A stretch of 64,000 nt of DNA from Xanthomonas arboricola (GTDB lineage Bacteria; Pseudomonadota; Gammaproteobacteria; Xanthomonadales; Xanthomonadaceae), in assembly GCF_002940665.1 (NCBI RefSeq), contig NZ_MIGY01000001.1:310001-374000 (forward strand), in the 5' to 3' direction. Shown in pieces: positions 44,673 to 54,100 of the stretch; within the stretch, counting starts at the first letter, position 1, and each line of letters begins with the position of its first letter. The position numbers and the translations under genes were made by a program. The notes under the pieces were generated by a model. That model was not told the origin of the DNA, did no database searches, and was given only the letters and a program-made list of their open reading frames with translations.

Positions 44673-45542
44673 ATGCGCCACCTTCTTCGCCTCCCGCTCG
44701 CTTTGCTGGTTGCTCTCGCGGCAACGACGGGCTTGCACGCGCAGTCGGCATCCCAGCAGTCGCGTGAGAGCACCATCCTGCCGGTTTGGAACAAGGGCAG
44801 CGGCAAGGTGGAAGCCTTTCTCTACCTGGAACCCACCGGCGAGCAGAAGGCTGGCGCACGCTGGCACTTCGGCCGCAACTCGCTGGATGCAGCCTTCGGC
44901 CTGACCTCTGGCGATTCGCTGGGGCTGATCTGCAACAGCAGCCGCGGGACCAACATCAACGGGCTCGCCAGCCACTGTCTGCTCGCAGGCATCGGCGATG
45001 ACGAAGAGGACAGCGCCACTGCATCGCGCCGTGTCTCGGCGACCCTGGGCTTCAACCGCGCTGGCGCCCGCGCCGGCGTCACCGCTGGCACCGGCCGCGA
45101 CGCCCTGCCGGCCTGGTTAATCGGCGCCGGCAAGGCGCCGCTGACCCGCGTCGAACAGAACGACCTGACCGTGTTCGGGCAGAAGAACATCGGTCGCGAA
45201 GGCTTCGTCTCGATCGGCGGTACCTATGCGCGCGCGCGCTTGGTGCCGCTGGCCGACGTCTCGCCGGCGATCGCCGACCAGTGGGACAGCAAGACCTTGA
45301 GCGTCGGCGGCGGCTACGGCGCCTTCAGCGCCAACGTCATCGGCCGCGTCGTCGACGTCCCAGGTCAACCGGAAAAGTGGGAAGGCCTGGGCCTGGGTCT
45401 GACCTGGCGCACCCCCTGGAGCGGCCAGTTGACGGTCGGGGCAGAGAACGTCATTTCCCGTGGCAAGAACCCGTTTGCGCCGAGCAACGAGAGCAACAGC
45501 GACGGTACGATCCCGTACGTCCGATACGAGCAAGACCTCTAA
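44673..45542 (+). CDS. Secreted protein of unknown function, probable outer-membrane beta barrel
   Basis: 289 residues with a clear signal peptide (MRHLLRLPLALLVALAATTGLHAQ). I do not recognise the family. The mature sequence has alternating hydrophobic strands (GKVEAFLYLEP, ARWHFGRNSLDAAFGLT, VSIGGTYARARLVPL, KTLSVGGGYGAFSANVIGRVV, GLGLGLTWRTPW, QLTVGAENVI) and ends YVRYEQDL, typical of a small outer-membrane barrel. It lies upstream of the TonB-dependent receptor on the same strand, with a hairpin between, so a functional link is possible but unproven. Confidence 0.65.
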   Translation: MRHLLRLPLALLVALAATTGLHAQSASQQSRESTILPVWNKGSGKVEAFLYLEPTGEQKAGARWHFGRNSLDAAFGLTSGDSLGLICNSSRGTNINGLASHCLLAGIGDDEEDSATASRRVSATLGFNRAGARAGVTAGTGRDALPAWLIGAGKAPLTRVEQNDLTVFGQKNIGREGFVSIGGTYARARLVPLADVSPAIADQWDSKTLSVGGGYGAFSANVIGRVVDVPGQPEKWEGLGLGLTWRTPWSGQLTVGAENVISRGKNPFAPSNESNSDGTIPYVRYEQDL

Positions 45543-45569
45543 ATCATTGGTTTTAAATGATTTTATCTG

Positions 45570-45598
45570 ACGCCATCGGTTCGTAGCCGGTGGCGTTT
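45570..45598 (+). terminator. Hairpin after the secreted protein gene
   Basis: ACGCCATCGG pairs with CCGGTGGCGT (one G-U) across six bases and is followed by TTCG. A moderate terminator candidate, 28 bases after the stop. Confidence 0.45.
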
Positions 45599-45783
45599 CG
45601 CGTTTGGGGCCTATGCCTGTGGCCGCCTTTCACGGCTTTCTTCTTTTTTGTTAACGGGACTTTAATTTCTCGCATAACGCATATACCATCGGTTCACCCT
45701 GACGTTTTGGATCCGCTCTTTTCGGACCCCCCGACAGGCAAACAACCCTTGGCAGTACCCAAGATCACTTGGAGAGAGAGCTA

Positions 45784-48633
45784 ATGAATTGCAAGTCCAA
45801 CAAGCTGCGCGATGCAGTCGTCCTCGCGCTTGTCGTGGGCGTCGGCGGTACCGGTACCGCCATCGCTCAGGAAGCCGGCACCACCAACCTCGACAAGATC
45901 GAAGTGACCGGTTCGCGCATCAAGCGCGCGGACGTTGAAACGTCGCAGCCGGTTTTCAGCATGAGCCGTCAGCAGATCGAATCGCAGGGCCTGACCTCGA
46001 TTGGCGACGTGATCCAGAACATCAGCTCCGGCGGTTCGGCGCTCAATAGCAATGTCAACAACGGCGGCAACGGCGAAACCCGCGTCAACCTGCGCAACCT
46101 CGGCTCCAACCGCACTCTGGTGCTGGTCAATGGTCGTCGTTGGGTCGGCGGCACCGGCCTGGGCGGCGCAGTCGACCTCAACACGATTCCGACTGCTGCC
46201 GTCGAGCGCATCGAAGTCCTGAAGGATGGCGCCTCCACGATCTACGGCTCCGACGCCATCTCCGGCGTGGTCAACATCATTTTGCGTCAGAACTTCGATG
46301 GCGCCGAAGCGAATGCGTATTTCGGCCAGTACGACAAGGGCGACGGCAGCCGTGAGTCTTACGACTTCACGATCGGCTCCACTGGCGATCGTTGGCACGC
46401 CACGTTGGGCGTCGGCTATGTCAAGGAAGAGCCAGTCTGGGCAGGCGATCGCGAAATCTCGTCGGTCCCGGTGTTCGGCGCCGTCGCCGGTACCGGCAAC
46501 AGCACAACGATTCCTGGCGGTCGCTTCGGCATCTTCGGACCGACCGGCACCAGCGCCACCGGCACACCCACCTTTGGCGCAACGCGCTTCAATGGAACGC
46601 CTGGGTTCTCCATCACCAACGACGGCGGTACGACCTCGCGCAACTACACTGCAGCCGACAGCTACAACTTTGCGCCGGCCAACTATCTGGTGACCCCGCA
46701 GGAGCGCAAGTCGGTATTCGCCGACGCTGGCCTGTCGATCACGGACAATGTGCGCTTCAAGACCACGGTGACCTACAACGAGCGCGAGTCGAGCCAGATC
46801 CTGGCACCGATGCCGGTCGTTCTTGGTCGCTCCGCGCCCGGCACCAACGGCGCAGATATCGTTATTTCGGCAAATAACATCTACAACAATACCGGCCGCG
46901 ATATCGACTACATCCAGTACCGTGCCGAAGAGACCGGCGGTCGCATCTTCACCCAGAACGTCAAGACGTTCGGGTTCAGCGGTGCATTCGAGGGTGATTT
47001 CGAAGTCGGCCAGCGCTTCTTCAACTGGGAAGCCGGTATGTTCTACGGCAAGAATGACCAGACAGATCGCACCACCGGCCTGTTCAATATTTCCGCACTG
47101 CGCAACGCGCTTGGCCCGTCGTTCGTCGATGCTGGCGGCGTGGCACGCTGCGGTACCGCAGCCAGCACGATCGACGGCTGCGTGCCGATGAATATGTTGA
47201 GCGGCCCGGGCTCGTTGACCCCGGAAATGCTCGGTTACGCTGGCTTCAATGCACATGACCTCTATGGGTACGAGCAGAAGACCTATTTCGGCAACATCGG
47301 CGGCGAGCTGTTTGACCTGCAGGGAGGTGCATTTGCATTCCCCTTTGGTGCTGAACACCGCGAAGAGTCGGGCTTTGACGATCCGGACGCGCTGATCAAC
47401 TCCGGTGACACCACTGGCAACGCACGTACTGCGACAAACGGCGGCTACAAGCTGGACGAAGCCTACCTCGAACTCGCCGTGCCGCTGCTGGCTGACCTGC
47501 CGGGCGCACAGTTGCTGGACTTCAGCCTGGCCACGCGGTATTCGGACTACAGCAACTTCGGCGACACCACCAACAGCAAGTTTGGTTTCCGCTGGAAGCC
47601 GATCACCGACTTGATGATCCGTGGTAACTGGTCGCAGGGTTTTCGCGCACCGTCGATCAACGAGCTGTTCCAGGGCGTAAGCGATACCTTCGAAGACGTG
47701 CGTGATCCGTGCGCAGGCTCCTTCAGCGATGGCTCTGTCAACGGAACGCGTCCGGGTTCGTGCGGCGCAGTGCCGGCCTACGCTCAGGCCAACCCGCAGG
47801 TGCGTACCGCCACTGGCGGCAACCCGAACCTGCAGCCGGAAACGTCGACGTCCAAGACTTTGGGCTTTGTGTTCAGCCCGAGCTGGGTCACTGGCCTGGA
47901 TATCTCGCTGGACTGGTGGAACATCGAGATCGAAGATGCAATCGACACGCAGACCGTGCAGGAGACTCTAGACAGCTGCTATTTGGCAGGTATCGCCAAT
48001 GCTTGCTCGCTGATTCAGCGCGAACCTACTGGCGAAGTTTCGAATCTGCTGGCAGTGCCGAACAACATTGCGAAAATCGAGGCTGAAGGTTACGACCTGA
48101 CCGTGGGCTATCGCCTGCCGGACACCGCATGGGGCAGCTTCAGCGTGGTGTGGGACTCGACCTACATGAGCAAGTTCGTGGTCGAGAAGCCGCTGCAGGA
48201 CCCGGAAACCCGCGTTGGCTTGTACCGTGGCGGCTCGGCCCGTGACAACAACTGGCGCATCCGCTCCAACCTGATGCTCAATTGGGAATTGGGCGACGTC
48301 GGTGGCTCGGCATCCATGCGCTACTACAGCTCGCAGGTCGAAAACTGCACGGGCGCCAATGTGGCGACTCCGGCAAACGTGGCACTGCTGTGCTCGGATC
48401 CGGATCGTGTGACTGCTGCTGGTGCAGCGCCGCGCAACCACGTTCCCAGCGTGACCTACACCGATCTGGCGGCGTACTGGAAGGCGCCGTGGAACGCACG
48501 GGTTACCGTTGGCGTGAACAATGCGTTTGACCGTGATCCGCCGCAGGCAGCGACTGCCTTTGCGAACAGCTTTGACTCGCAGTACGAAATTCCGGGTCGC
48601 TTCTACTACATGCGTTACACCCAGAAGTTCTGA
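45784..48633 (+). CDS. TonB-dependent receptor
   Basis: 949-residue outer-membrane receptor. A signal peptide (MNCKSNKLRDAVVLALVVGVGGTGTAIAQ) is followed by the plug domain: DKIEVTGSRIKRADVETSQPV (TonB-box region), ETRVNLRNLGSNRTLVLVNGRRWVGG, VDLNTIPTAAVERIEVLKDGASTIYGSDAISGVVNIIL. A 22-strand barrel follows, ending GVNNAFDRDPP and a terminal aromatic (YTQKF). It is the large 'IgG-like' or CUT-type receptor subfamily abundant in Xanthomonas-like bacteria. The substrate is unknown. The ATG follows GGAGAGAGAG. A strong terminator is at 48663-48694. Confidence 0.93.
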   Translation: MNCKSNKLRDAVVLALVVGVGGTGTAIAQEAGTTNLDKIEVTGSRIKRADVETSQPVFSMSRQQIESQGLTSIGDVIQNISSGGSALNSNVNNGGNGETRVNLRNLGSNRTLVLVNGRRWVGGTGLGGAVDLNTIPTAAVERIEVLKDGASTIYGSDAISGVVNIILRQNFDGAEANAYFGQYDKGDGSRESYDFTIGSTGDRWHATLGVGYVKEEPVWAGDREISSVPVFGAVAGTGNSTTIPGGRFGIFGPTGTSATGTPTFGATRFNGTPGFSITNDGGTTSRNYTAADSYNFAPANYLVTPQERKSVFADAGLSITDNVRFKTTVTYNERESSQILAPMPVVLGRSAPGTNGADIVISANNIYNNTGRDIDYIQYRAEETGGRIFTQNVKTFGFSGAFEGDFEVGQRFFNWEAGMFYGKNDQTDRTTGLFNISALRNALGPSFVDAGGVARCGTAASTIDGCVPMNMLSGPGSLTPEMLGYAGFNAHDLYGYEQKTYFGNIGGELFDLQGGAFAFPFGAEHREESGFDDPDALINSGDTTGNARTATNGGYKLDEAYLELAVPLLADLPGAQLLDFSLATRYSDYSNFGDTTNSKFGFRWKPITDLMIRGNWSQGFRAPSINELFQGVSDTFEDVRDPCAGSFSDGSVNGTRPGSCGAVPAYAQANPQVRTATGGNPNLQPETSTSKTLGFVFSPSWVTGLDISLDWWNIEIEDAIDTQTVQETLDSCYLAGIANACSLIQREPTGEVSNLLAVPNNIAKIEAEGYDLTVGYRLPDTAWGSFSVVWDSTYMSKFVVEKPLQDPETRVGLYRGGSARDNNWRIRSNLMLNWELGDVGGSASMRYYSSQVENCTGANVATPANVALLCSDPDRVTAAGAAPRNHVPSVTYTDLAAYWKAPWNARVTVGVNNAFDRDPPQAATAFANSFDSQYEIPGRFYYMRYTQKF

Positions 48634-48662
48634 TATCGGCTGCTCATGTAATACGTAACCAA

Positions 48663-48694
48663 AAAACCGCGACTCGAAGGAGTCGCGGTTTTTC
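48663..48694 (+). terminator. Intrinsic terminator after the TonB-dependent receptor
   Basis: AAAACCGCGACTC-GAAG-GAGTCGCGGTTTTT: a perfect 13-bp stem with a tetraloop and flanking A- and T-runs, so it may stop transcription from both sides. 29 bases after the receptor stop. Confidence 0.93.
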
Positions 48695-48739
48695 TTTACC
48701 TGACGATCAGGAATCAATCCATGCCGGGCGCCTGAGACC

Positions 48740-49348
48740 CTACCCCGGAATCAAGGTCTGGATCACATGCTCGACGTAGGCTTCGAAATCTTCGCGGGCT
48801 TGCTTGGGTTGCTGCAGTTGCAGCGAGAGCTGCAGGAAGCCGACGTAGGCGGCATAGGCCAGGCGCGCGCGGTGCTGGGCGTCGGTGCGGCTCAGGCCGG
48901 CCTGGCGGAACGAAGCGATCAGGTAGTCGAGACGGCGCTGCGAGACACGGTCGATGACCGGGCGCACGGCCGGGTGGTCCAGTGCCTTGAGCAATTCGCT
49001 GTAGATCACATGCGGTTTGACTTCGTGCGCGACCAGTTGGAACAGCGCGCGCAAGCGTGCGCTAGGGTCCGGGACGTCTTCCAGGCTGCCGAACACTTCC
49101 TTCTGTTCGAAGATCTCCCAACGTTCGAGGGCTGCCTGCAGCAACGCATCGCGCGAGGGGAAATGCCAGTAGAAGCTGCCCTTGGTCACGCCGAGACGGC
49201 GTGCCAGCGGCTCGACCGCGACGGCGCCCACCCCTTGTTCTGCGATCAGGTCCAGTGCGGCCTGTGCCCAATCATCCGCGCTGAGGCGATTGCCGCGACC
49301 GGACGTGGCGCGGGGTGTGGTGAGGCTTGGGTCGGTAATGTCATTCAT
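48740..49348 (-). CDS. TetR/AcrR family transcriptional regulator
   Basis: 202 residues. The N-terminal HTH is typical: DDWAQAALDLIAEQGVGAVAVEPLARRLGVTKGSFYWHFPSRDALLQAALERW. The C-terminal helical ligand domain is less conserved. It is transcribed away from the hydrolase-fadE pair; the 137 bases between hold several CCATAC-type sequences and an exact dyad at 49472. I infer that it represses that pair and perhaps itself, with an acyl-CoA or other lipid as ligand. Confidence 0.9.
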   Translation of the reverse strand: MNDITDPSLTTPRATSGRGNRLSADDWAQAALDLIAEQGVGAVAVEPLARRLGVTKGSFYWHFPSRDALLQAALERWEIFEQKEVFGSLEDVPDPSARLRALFQLVAHEVKPHVIYSELLKALDHPAVRPVIDRVSQRRLDYLIASFRQAGLSRTDAQHRARLAYAAYVGFLQLSLQLQQPKQAREDFEAYVEHVIQTLIPG

Positions 49349-49471
49349 TGACGCGATTTAACCATACGCTTGAGTCAGTTGCAGTATGCATCACAAAAAG
49401 GACATACAAATGCCACGATTCAATGGCTTAACCGTCCATACCAGGCAGTATTGACAGCAGCCAGGGCAGGT

Positions 49472-49489
49472 CCATACCATGAGGTATGG
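49472..49489. promoter_or_regulatory. Dyad CCATACC-N4-GGTATGG over the hydrolase start codon
   Basis: Perfect 7-bp arms with a four-base spacer. The right arm includes the ATG at 49486. Further CCATAC half-sites lie near 49363 and 49434. A likely operator for the divergent TetR protein, or a hairpin affecting translation. Confidence 0.5.
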
Positions 49490-50409
49490 TCACGTCCTCT
49501 CCTAGCCTCGCCCACAGTGCGTCTGCCAGTCGCATCGACGCTGGCGAGACATCGCTTGCCGTGTCGGTGCGAGGTGCTGACCACGCGGCGACGGTGCTGC
49601 TGGCACACGGGTTCGGACAGAATCGGCATGCGTGGGGAAGCACCGCGGCTCGATTGGCCGATGCCGGCTACCGAGCGTTGGCCTACGATGCGCGCGGTCA
49701 TGGCGATTCCGGTTTCAACGACCCAGGCCTGCCCTACTCGTCCACCCAATTCACTGATGACTTGATTGTGCTGGCAGGCGAGCAGGCCGAGCCGCCGGTG
49801 CTGGTCGCCGCGTCGATGGGCGGCTTGTTCGGCCTGCTTGCGGAGGCGCGCTGGCCAGGTCTGTTTCGCGCGATCGTGCTGGTCGACATCACGCCCCGCT
49901 GGGATACTGCCGGCGTGGAACGCATCCTGCGTTTCATGACCGCGCATCCGGATGGCTTTGCATCGCTGGATGCCGCTGCCGACGCAATTGCCGCGTATAT
50001 GCCGCAGCGCCCACGCAAGACGGCCGAGCAGTTGCAGGCCTTGTTGAGGCGGCGCGCGGACGGTCGCTGGCACTGGCATTGGGATCCGCGGCTGGTCGAC
50101 GAACTGGCGGGACAGGATCCGCACGCACAGCAGCAGACCTTGCTGCACGCCGCCGCGCAGGTGCGTTGCCCGATGCTGCTGATCAGCGGCGGGCGCAGTG
50201 ATCTGGTCACGCCGGACAATATCAACGAATTCCTGTCGATCGCGCCGCATGCGCAGCACGTGCATTTGCCCGATGCCACACACATGCTGGCCGGCGACGA
50301 CAACACCACGTTTACCGCAACCGTGTTGCATTATCTGGACGCACTGCCCCCGGTTGGCACCATCGTAGCGTCCAACATTACCGAGCATGTCACTGGAGCA
50401 AGACCATGA
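49486..50409 (+). CDS. Alpha/beta fold hydrolase
   Basis: 307-residue soluble hydrolase: oxyanion VLLAHGFGQNRHAW, DARGHGDSGF, the nucleophile elbow VLVAASMGGLFGLL (A-A-S-M-G in place of GxSxG), acid-bearing LLISGGRSDLVTP and His in PDATHMLAGDD. No signal peptide. Its stop overlaps the fadE start by four bases, so it may act in fatty-acid degradation, for example as a thioesterase or esterase (inference). Control by the divergent TetR regulator is likely. Confidence 0.85.
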   Translation: MVTSSPSLAHSASASRIDAGETSLAVSVRGADHAATVLLAHGFGQNRHAWGSTAARLADAGYRALAYDARGHGDSGFNDPGLPYSSTQFTDDLIVLAGEQAEPPVLVAASMGGLFGLLAEARWPGLFRAIVLVDITPRWDTAGVERILRFMTAHPDGFASLDAAADAIAAYMPQRPRKTAEQLQALLRRRADGRWHWHWDPRLVDELAGQDPHAQQQTLLHAAAQVRCPMLLISGGRSDLVTPDNINEFLSIAPHAQHVHLPDATHMLAGDDNTTFTATVLHYLDALPPVGTIVASNITEHVTGARP

Positions 50410-52880
50410 GCATCGTTGCACCGTTCCTCCTCGTCATCCTGGCGGCGGGCATCGCTGCCTATCACCGCATGCGTCTTGCCACCTGGGTTGCGCTGAGCGC
50501 CTGTGTGCTGGTGGCCTGCTGGTTGCTGGGTGCCAATCTCACCGCAACCATCGCCGCTGCCGTGCTGGTGGTACTGGTCTCCGCGCCGGTGCTGTTGCCG
50601 TTCCTGCGCAAGCCACTGCTGACCACGCCGCTGATGGGCTTCTTCCGCAAGGTGCTGCCGCCGCTGTCGCAGACCGAACGCATCGCGCTGGAAACCGGTT
50701 CGGTGGGCTTTGAAGGCGAGCTGTTCACCGGCGACCCGGATTGGCAGAAGTTGCTCAACTACCCCAAGCCCCAACTGAGCGCCGAAGAGCAGGCCTTTCT
50801 CGACGGCCCGGTCGAAGAGCTGTGCAAGATGGTCAACGATTGGGAGATCACGCACGTCCACGCCGACCTGCCACCGGAGCTGTGGGAGTACATCAAGAAG
50901 AACAAGTTCTTCGGCATGATCATTCCCAAGCAGTACGGCGGCCTGGGCTTCAGTGCGCTGGCGCATCACAAGGTGATCCAGAAGCTGTCCTCGATCTCCA
51001 GCGTGGTCAGCTCCACCGTCGGCGTGCCCAACTCGCTCGGGCCGGGTGAGCTGCTGCTGCATTACGGCACGCCGGAACAGAAAGACTATTACCTGCCGCG
51101 TCTGGCGGTCGGCGCCGAGGTGCCGTGTTTCGGTCTGACCGGCCCGTTCGCCGGCTCCGATGCGACCTCGATCCCCGACTACGGCATCGTCTGCAAGGGC
51201 GAGTGGAATGGCGCCAACGTCCTCGGCGTCAAGCTCACCTTCGACAAACGCTACATCACCCTGGCGCCGGTGGCCTCGTTGATCGGCCTGGCGTTCCGCG
51301 CCTACGACCCGGATGGCCTGATCGGCGACAAGAAGGACATCGGCATCACCCTGGCGCTGCTGCCGCGCGAGACCCCCGGCGTGGAAATCGGCCGTCGCCA
51401 TTTCCCGCTCAATTCGCCGTTCCAGAACGGCCCGATCCACGGCGAGGAAGTGTTCATCCCGCTGAGCCAGCTGATCGGCGGCGTGGAGATGGTCGGCAAG
51501 GGCTGGAACATGCTCAACGAGTGCCTGGCGGTGGGCCGCTCGATCACCCTGCCCTCCACGGCCAGCGGCGGCGGCAAGTACGCCGCAGTGGTGACCGGCG
51601 CGTATGCGCGCATCCGCAAGCAGTTCGGCCTGTCGATCGGCCGCTTCGAGGGCGTGGAAGAAGCGCTCGCGCGGATCGGCGGCAAGGCGTATGCGATCAG
51701 CGCGTTGTCGCAGGCCACCGCTGCGGCGGTGGACCGTGGCGACGTGCCGTCGGTGCCATCGGCGATCGCCAAGTATCACTGCACCACCATGGGCCGCGAA
51801 GTGGTTAGCGACATGATGGATGTGATCGGCGGCAAGGGCATCATCCTGGGGCCGCGCAACTTTGCCGGCCGCGCCTGGCAGGCGGCGCCGATCGGCGTGA
51901 CCGTGGAAGGCGCCAACATCATGACCCGCAGCCTGCTGATCTTCGGCCAGGGCGCGATCCTGTGCCATCCGTGGGTGATGAAGGAGATGCAGGCGGCGCA
52001 GGATCCGGATACGCGGCGTGGCCTGGAAGAGTTCGACCAGAGCCTGTTCGGGCATATCCGCTTCGGTATCTCCAACGCAGTGCGTTCGTTCTGGTTCGGG
52101 CTGACCGGTGCGCGCATCGGTGCAGCGCCGGGCGACGTGTACACGCGGCGTTTCTTCCGCAAGCTGGACCGTTATTCCGCCAACCTGGCGCTGATGGCCG
52201 ACGTATCGATGCTGATGCTTGGCGGCAAGCTCAAGTTCAAGGAATCGCTGTCCGGCCGTCTGGGCGACGTACTGAGCCATATCTACTTGACCAGCGCGAT
52301 GCTCAAGCGCTATCACGACGAGGGCGCGCCGGCGACCGATCAGCCGCTGCTGGCCTGGGCTTTCCATGACAGCGTGCACAAGATCGAAACCGCGCTGTCC
52401 GCGGCGTTGCGCAACTTCCCGATCCGTCCGGTGGGTTGGTTGATGTGGGTGCTGATCTTCCCGCTGGGCCGTCGTGCCGAAGCACCGGGTGACCGCCTGG
52501 GACATCGCGTGGCATCGATCCTGATGACGCCGAACGAAGCGCGCGACCGTCTGGGCCAGGGTGTGTTCCTGACCCCGTGCGCCAACAATCCGGGCGGACG
52601 TATCGCCAGCTATCTGGCCAAGGCCGTGCTGGCCGAGCCGGTGGAGCGCAAGTTCCTCAAGGCGCTCAAGACCAAGGGCATCGAAGCGCTGGGCTTTACC
52701 GCGCAATTGGACGAGGCCGTGGCCGAAGGCGTGATCACCGGCGACGAGCGCAGGCAGCTGGAGGAGTTGCGCGAGATGATGATGGACACCATCACCGTTG
52801 ACGACTTCGATCCGCACGAGCTGCGCGCGGCCAGCTACTACGACAAGCCGCAGGCCCAGCAACCGCGCGAAGCGGCGTAA
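50406..52880 (+). CDS. fadE: Acyl-CoA dehydrogenase
   Basis: 824 residues, the large membrane-anchored type of acyl-CoA dehydrogenase. Two or three hydrophobic helices (about 1-65) precede the dehydrogenase core, with GMIIPKQYGGLGFSALAHHKVIQKLSS, CFGLTGPFAGSDATSIPD (flavin/substrate binding), KLTFDKRYITLAPVASLIGLAF, GGKGIILGPRN, and a long C-terminal DUF1974-type region. It catalyses the first, FAD-dependent step of fatty-acid beta-oxidation. Translation is coupled to the upstream hydrolase through an ATGA overlap. A hairpin terminator follows. Confidence 0.95.
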   Translation: MSIVAPFLLVILAAGIAAYHRMRLATWVALSACVLVACWLLGANLTATIAAAVLVVLVSAPVLLPFLRKPLLTTPLMGFFRKVLPPLSQTERIALETGSVGFEGELFTGDPDWQKLLNYPKPQLSAEEQAFLDGPVEELCKMVNDWEITHVHADLPPELWEYIKKNKFFGMIIPKQYGGLGFSALAHHKVIQKLSSISSVVSSTVGVPNSLGPGELLLHYGTPEQKDYYLPRLAVGAEVPCFGLTGPFAGSDATSIPDYGIVCKGEWNGANVLGVKLTFDKRYITLAPVASLIGLAFRAYDPDGLIGDKKDIGITLALLPRETPGVEIGRRHFPLNSPFQNGPIHGEEVFIPLSQLIGGVEMVGKGWNMLNECLAVGRSITLPSTASGGGKYAAVVTGAYARIRKQFGLSIGRFEGVEEALARIGGKAYAISALSQATAAAVDRGDVPSVPSAIAKYHCTTMGREVVSDMMDVIGGKGIILGPRNFAGRAWQAAPIGVTVEGANIMTRSLLIFGQGAILCHPWVMKEMQAAQDPDTRRGLEEFDQSLFGHIRFGISNAVRSFWFGLTGARIGAAPGDVYTRRFFRKLDRYSANLALMADVSMLMLGGKLKFKESLSGRLGDVLSHIYLTSAMLKRYHDEGAPATDQPLLAWAFHDSVHKIETALSAALRNFPIRPVGWLMWVLIFPLGRRAEAPGDRLGHRVASILMTPNEARDRLGQGVFLTPCANNPGGRIASYLAKAVLAEPVERKFLKALKTKGIEALGFTAQLDEAVAEGVITGDERRQLEELREMMMDTITVDDFDPHELRAASYYDKPQAQQPREAA

Positions 52881-52905
52881 GGCTCAGGGCAGGGTAACAG
52901 CAGAT

Positions 52906-52929
52906 AACGGCGGGCTTCGGCCCGCCGTT
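52906..52929 (+). terminator. Intrinsic terminator after fadE
   Basis: AACGGCGGGC-TTCG-GCCCGCCGTT: a perfect 10-bp stem with a UUCG loop, followed by GTCGTTT, 25 bases after the stop. Confidence 0.8.
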
Positions 52930-53040
52930 GTCGTTTGTGGAGACTGGCTGTGGTGGAGGCCGAGCATTTCGCAACTGCACTGCCTGCCGTCAGCGTCTTC
53001 GACCAGTCCCCAGCAACTGCAATCCCGGTGGACTGTCTGG

Positions 53041-53107
53041 TAAGAGCGGGCTTGCCCGCGATGAAGCTCCACCGGTAACGCCTCATCGCGGGCAGGCCCG
53101 CTCCTAC
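53041..53107. repeat. REP-like inverted repeat
   Basis: The left arm GAGCGGGCTTGCCCGCGATGA (53044-53064) is complementary to the right arm at 53083-53103 at 20 of 21 positions, with an 18-base loop. The ends read TAAGAGCGGG and CCCGCTCCTAC. It is related in style to the element at 4867. No gene inside. Confidence 0.8.
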
Positions 53108-53126
53108 AGACAGCGAGCAAGCCGCC

Positions 53127-53480
53127 TCAGCGCGGCAACCACAGCAACGCCAGGGCAATCAGCGCGGGCAAGGCCTGCACGAAAAAGATGCGGCGGTTGA
53201 CGCTGTAGGCGCCGTAGCAGCCTGCCACGACGACACAGCCCAGAAAGAAGCTGAGCACATCGGTGCGGGCCTGGAGCGCGCCCCAGAACAGGCCCGCGGC
53301 CAGGAAACCGTTGTACAGACCCTGGTTGGCCGCCAGCACGCGTGTGGCCTGCGCCTTCTCGAGGGTATTGCGGAAGGTCTTCAAGCCCAGCCGCCGCGTC
53401 CACAGCACCATCTCCAACACGAGGATGTAGACGTGCAGCAGAGCGACGCACAGACCGGCGACGATGGCAAACAGGGACAT
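53127..53480 (-). CDS. DUF1304 family membrane protein
   Basis: 117-residue inner-membrane protein with four hydrophobic helices: FAIVAGLCVALLHVYILVLEMVLW, then the conserved ANQGLYNGFLAAGLFWGAL, FFLGCVVVAGCYGAYS and the final QALPALIALALLWL. This matches the DUF1304 family, whose function is not known. Stand-alone gene between two repeat-bearing regions. Confidence 0.85.
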   Translation of the reverse strand: MSLFAIVAGLCVALLHVYILVLEMVLWTRRLGLKTFRNTLEKAQATRVLAANQGLYNGFLAAGLFWGALQARTDVLSFFLGCVVVAGCYGAYSVNRRIFFVQALPALIALALLWLPR

Positions 53481-53636
53481 GGCGGATCGGCGTGGTGGAT
53501 GTAACGGTCAGCATAGCTGCGATTGCGGTCCTGTTGTTCAGAGCAGGCGATGGAACCCATCGCGCCAGCGGTGCATGGCGATGTACGGGACCTGCACGAT
53601 CGGAGCGTCGCGATTGCCGGAATCGGCGGCGTCTCC

Positions 53637-53729
53637 CGCGGACGTGTCCCGCGGTGGTTGGTGGGCGGGCACAGGTGCTGCAGCCGAGTTGCAGATCAAG
53701 CGCTCTACAACTGATCTATTTGCTCGCCA
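53637..53729. repeat. Degenerate partial copy C of the ~190-bp repeat
   Basis: Corresponds to the right half of copies A and B: GACGTGTCCCGCGGTGG, GTGGGCGGGCA, GCAGATCAAGCGCT and CTGATCTATTTGC keep the same order, with many substitutions and a short insertion. The central palindrome is lost. Confidence 0.6.
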
Positions 53730-53908
53730 CGCTCGCCCGAAGGCAAACGCGGCTAGTTCAAACAGCGGCATCGTTTAGGTGCAGCCCAATGCCGCGGTCA
53801 AGAGCTCAGTGAATCGAGCGCGCGGTGCCATAGGTTGCTTCATTGAAAGCCTGCTTGCTGCTCGGCTTGTCTTGGCAACTGATTGGGCATGCTGCAAACA
53901 ATGCCTGT

Positions 53909-54100
53909 CATGCCCTGCTTGCCTGTGCACACCGACCATCTCGACTGGTCCTTGCCCGCTCACCGTCGCGGGACCTTACGCGGCATGGATGCCGCGTAAG
54001 AGCCTACAGGGACGTACTTGCGGCGTGTCCTGCGATGGTGGGCGGGCAAGGACCCTGCAACCAGGCCGCAGATCATCCGCTGTAAAACCGATCTATCTGC
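53909..54100. repeat. ~190-bp palindromic repeat, copy B
   Basis: Co-linear with 41143-41335: it begins CATGCCCTGCTTGC, carries the same perfect central palindrome TTACGCGGCAT-GG-ATGCCGCGTAA, and ends CGATCTATCTGC. Outer arms TCCTTGCCCGCTCACCGTCGC and GCGATGGTGGGCGGGCAAGGA pair better than in copy A. Same orientation as copy A. Confidence 0.8.

Noticed and set aside
50331-52862. Very long open frame (843 codons) on the minus strand
   Set aside because: Exactly antisense to fadE. The translation is His/Gln/Arg-rich with no domain; it is a by-product of GC-rich codons.
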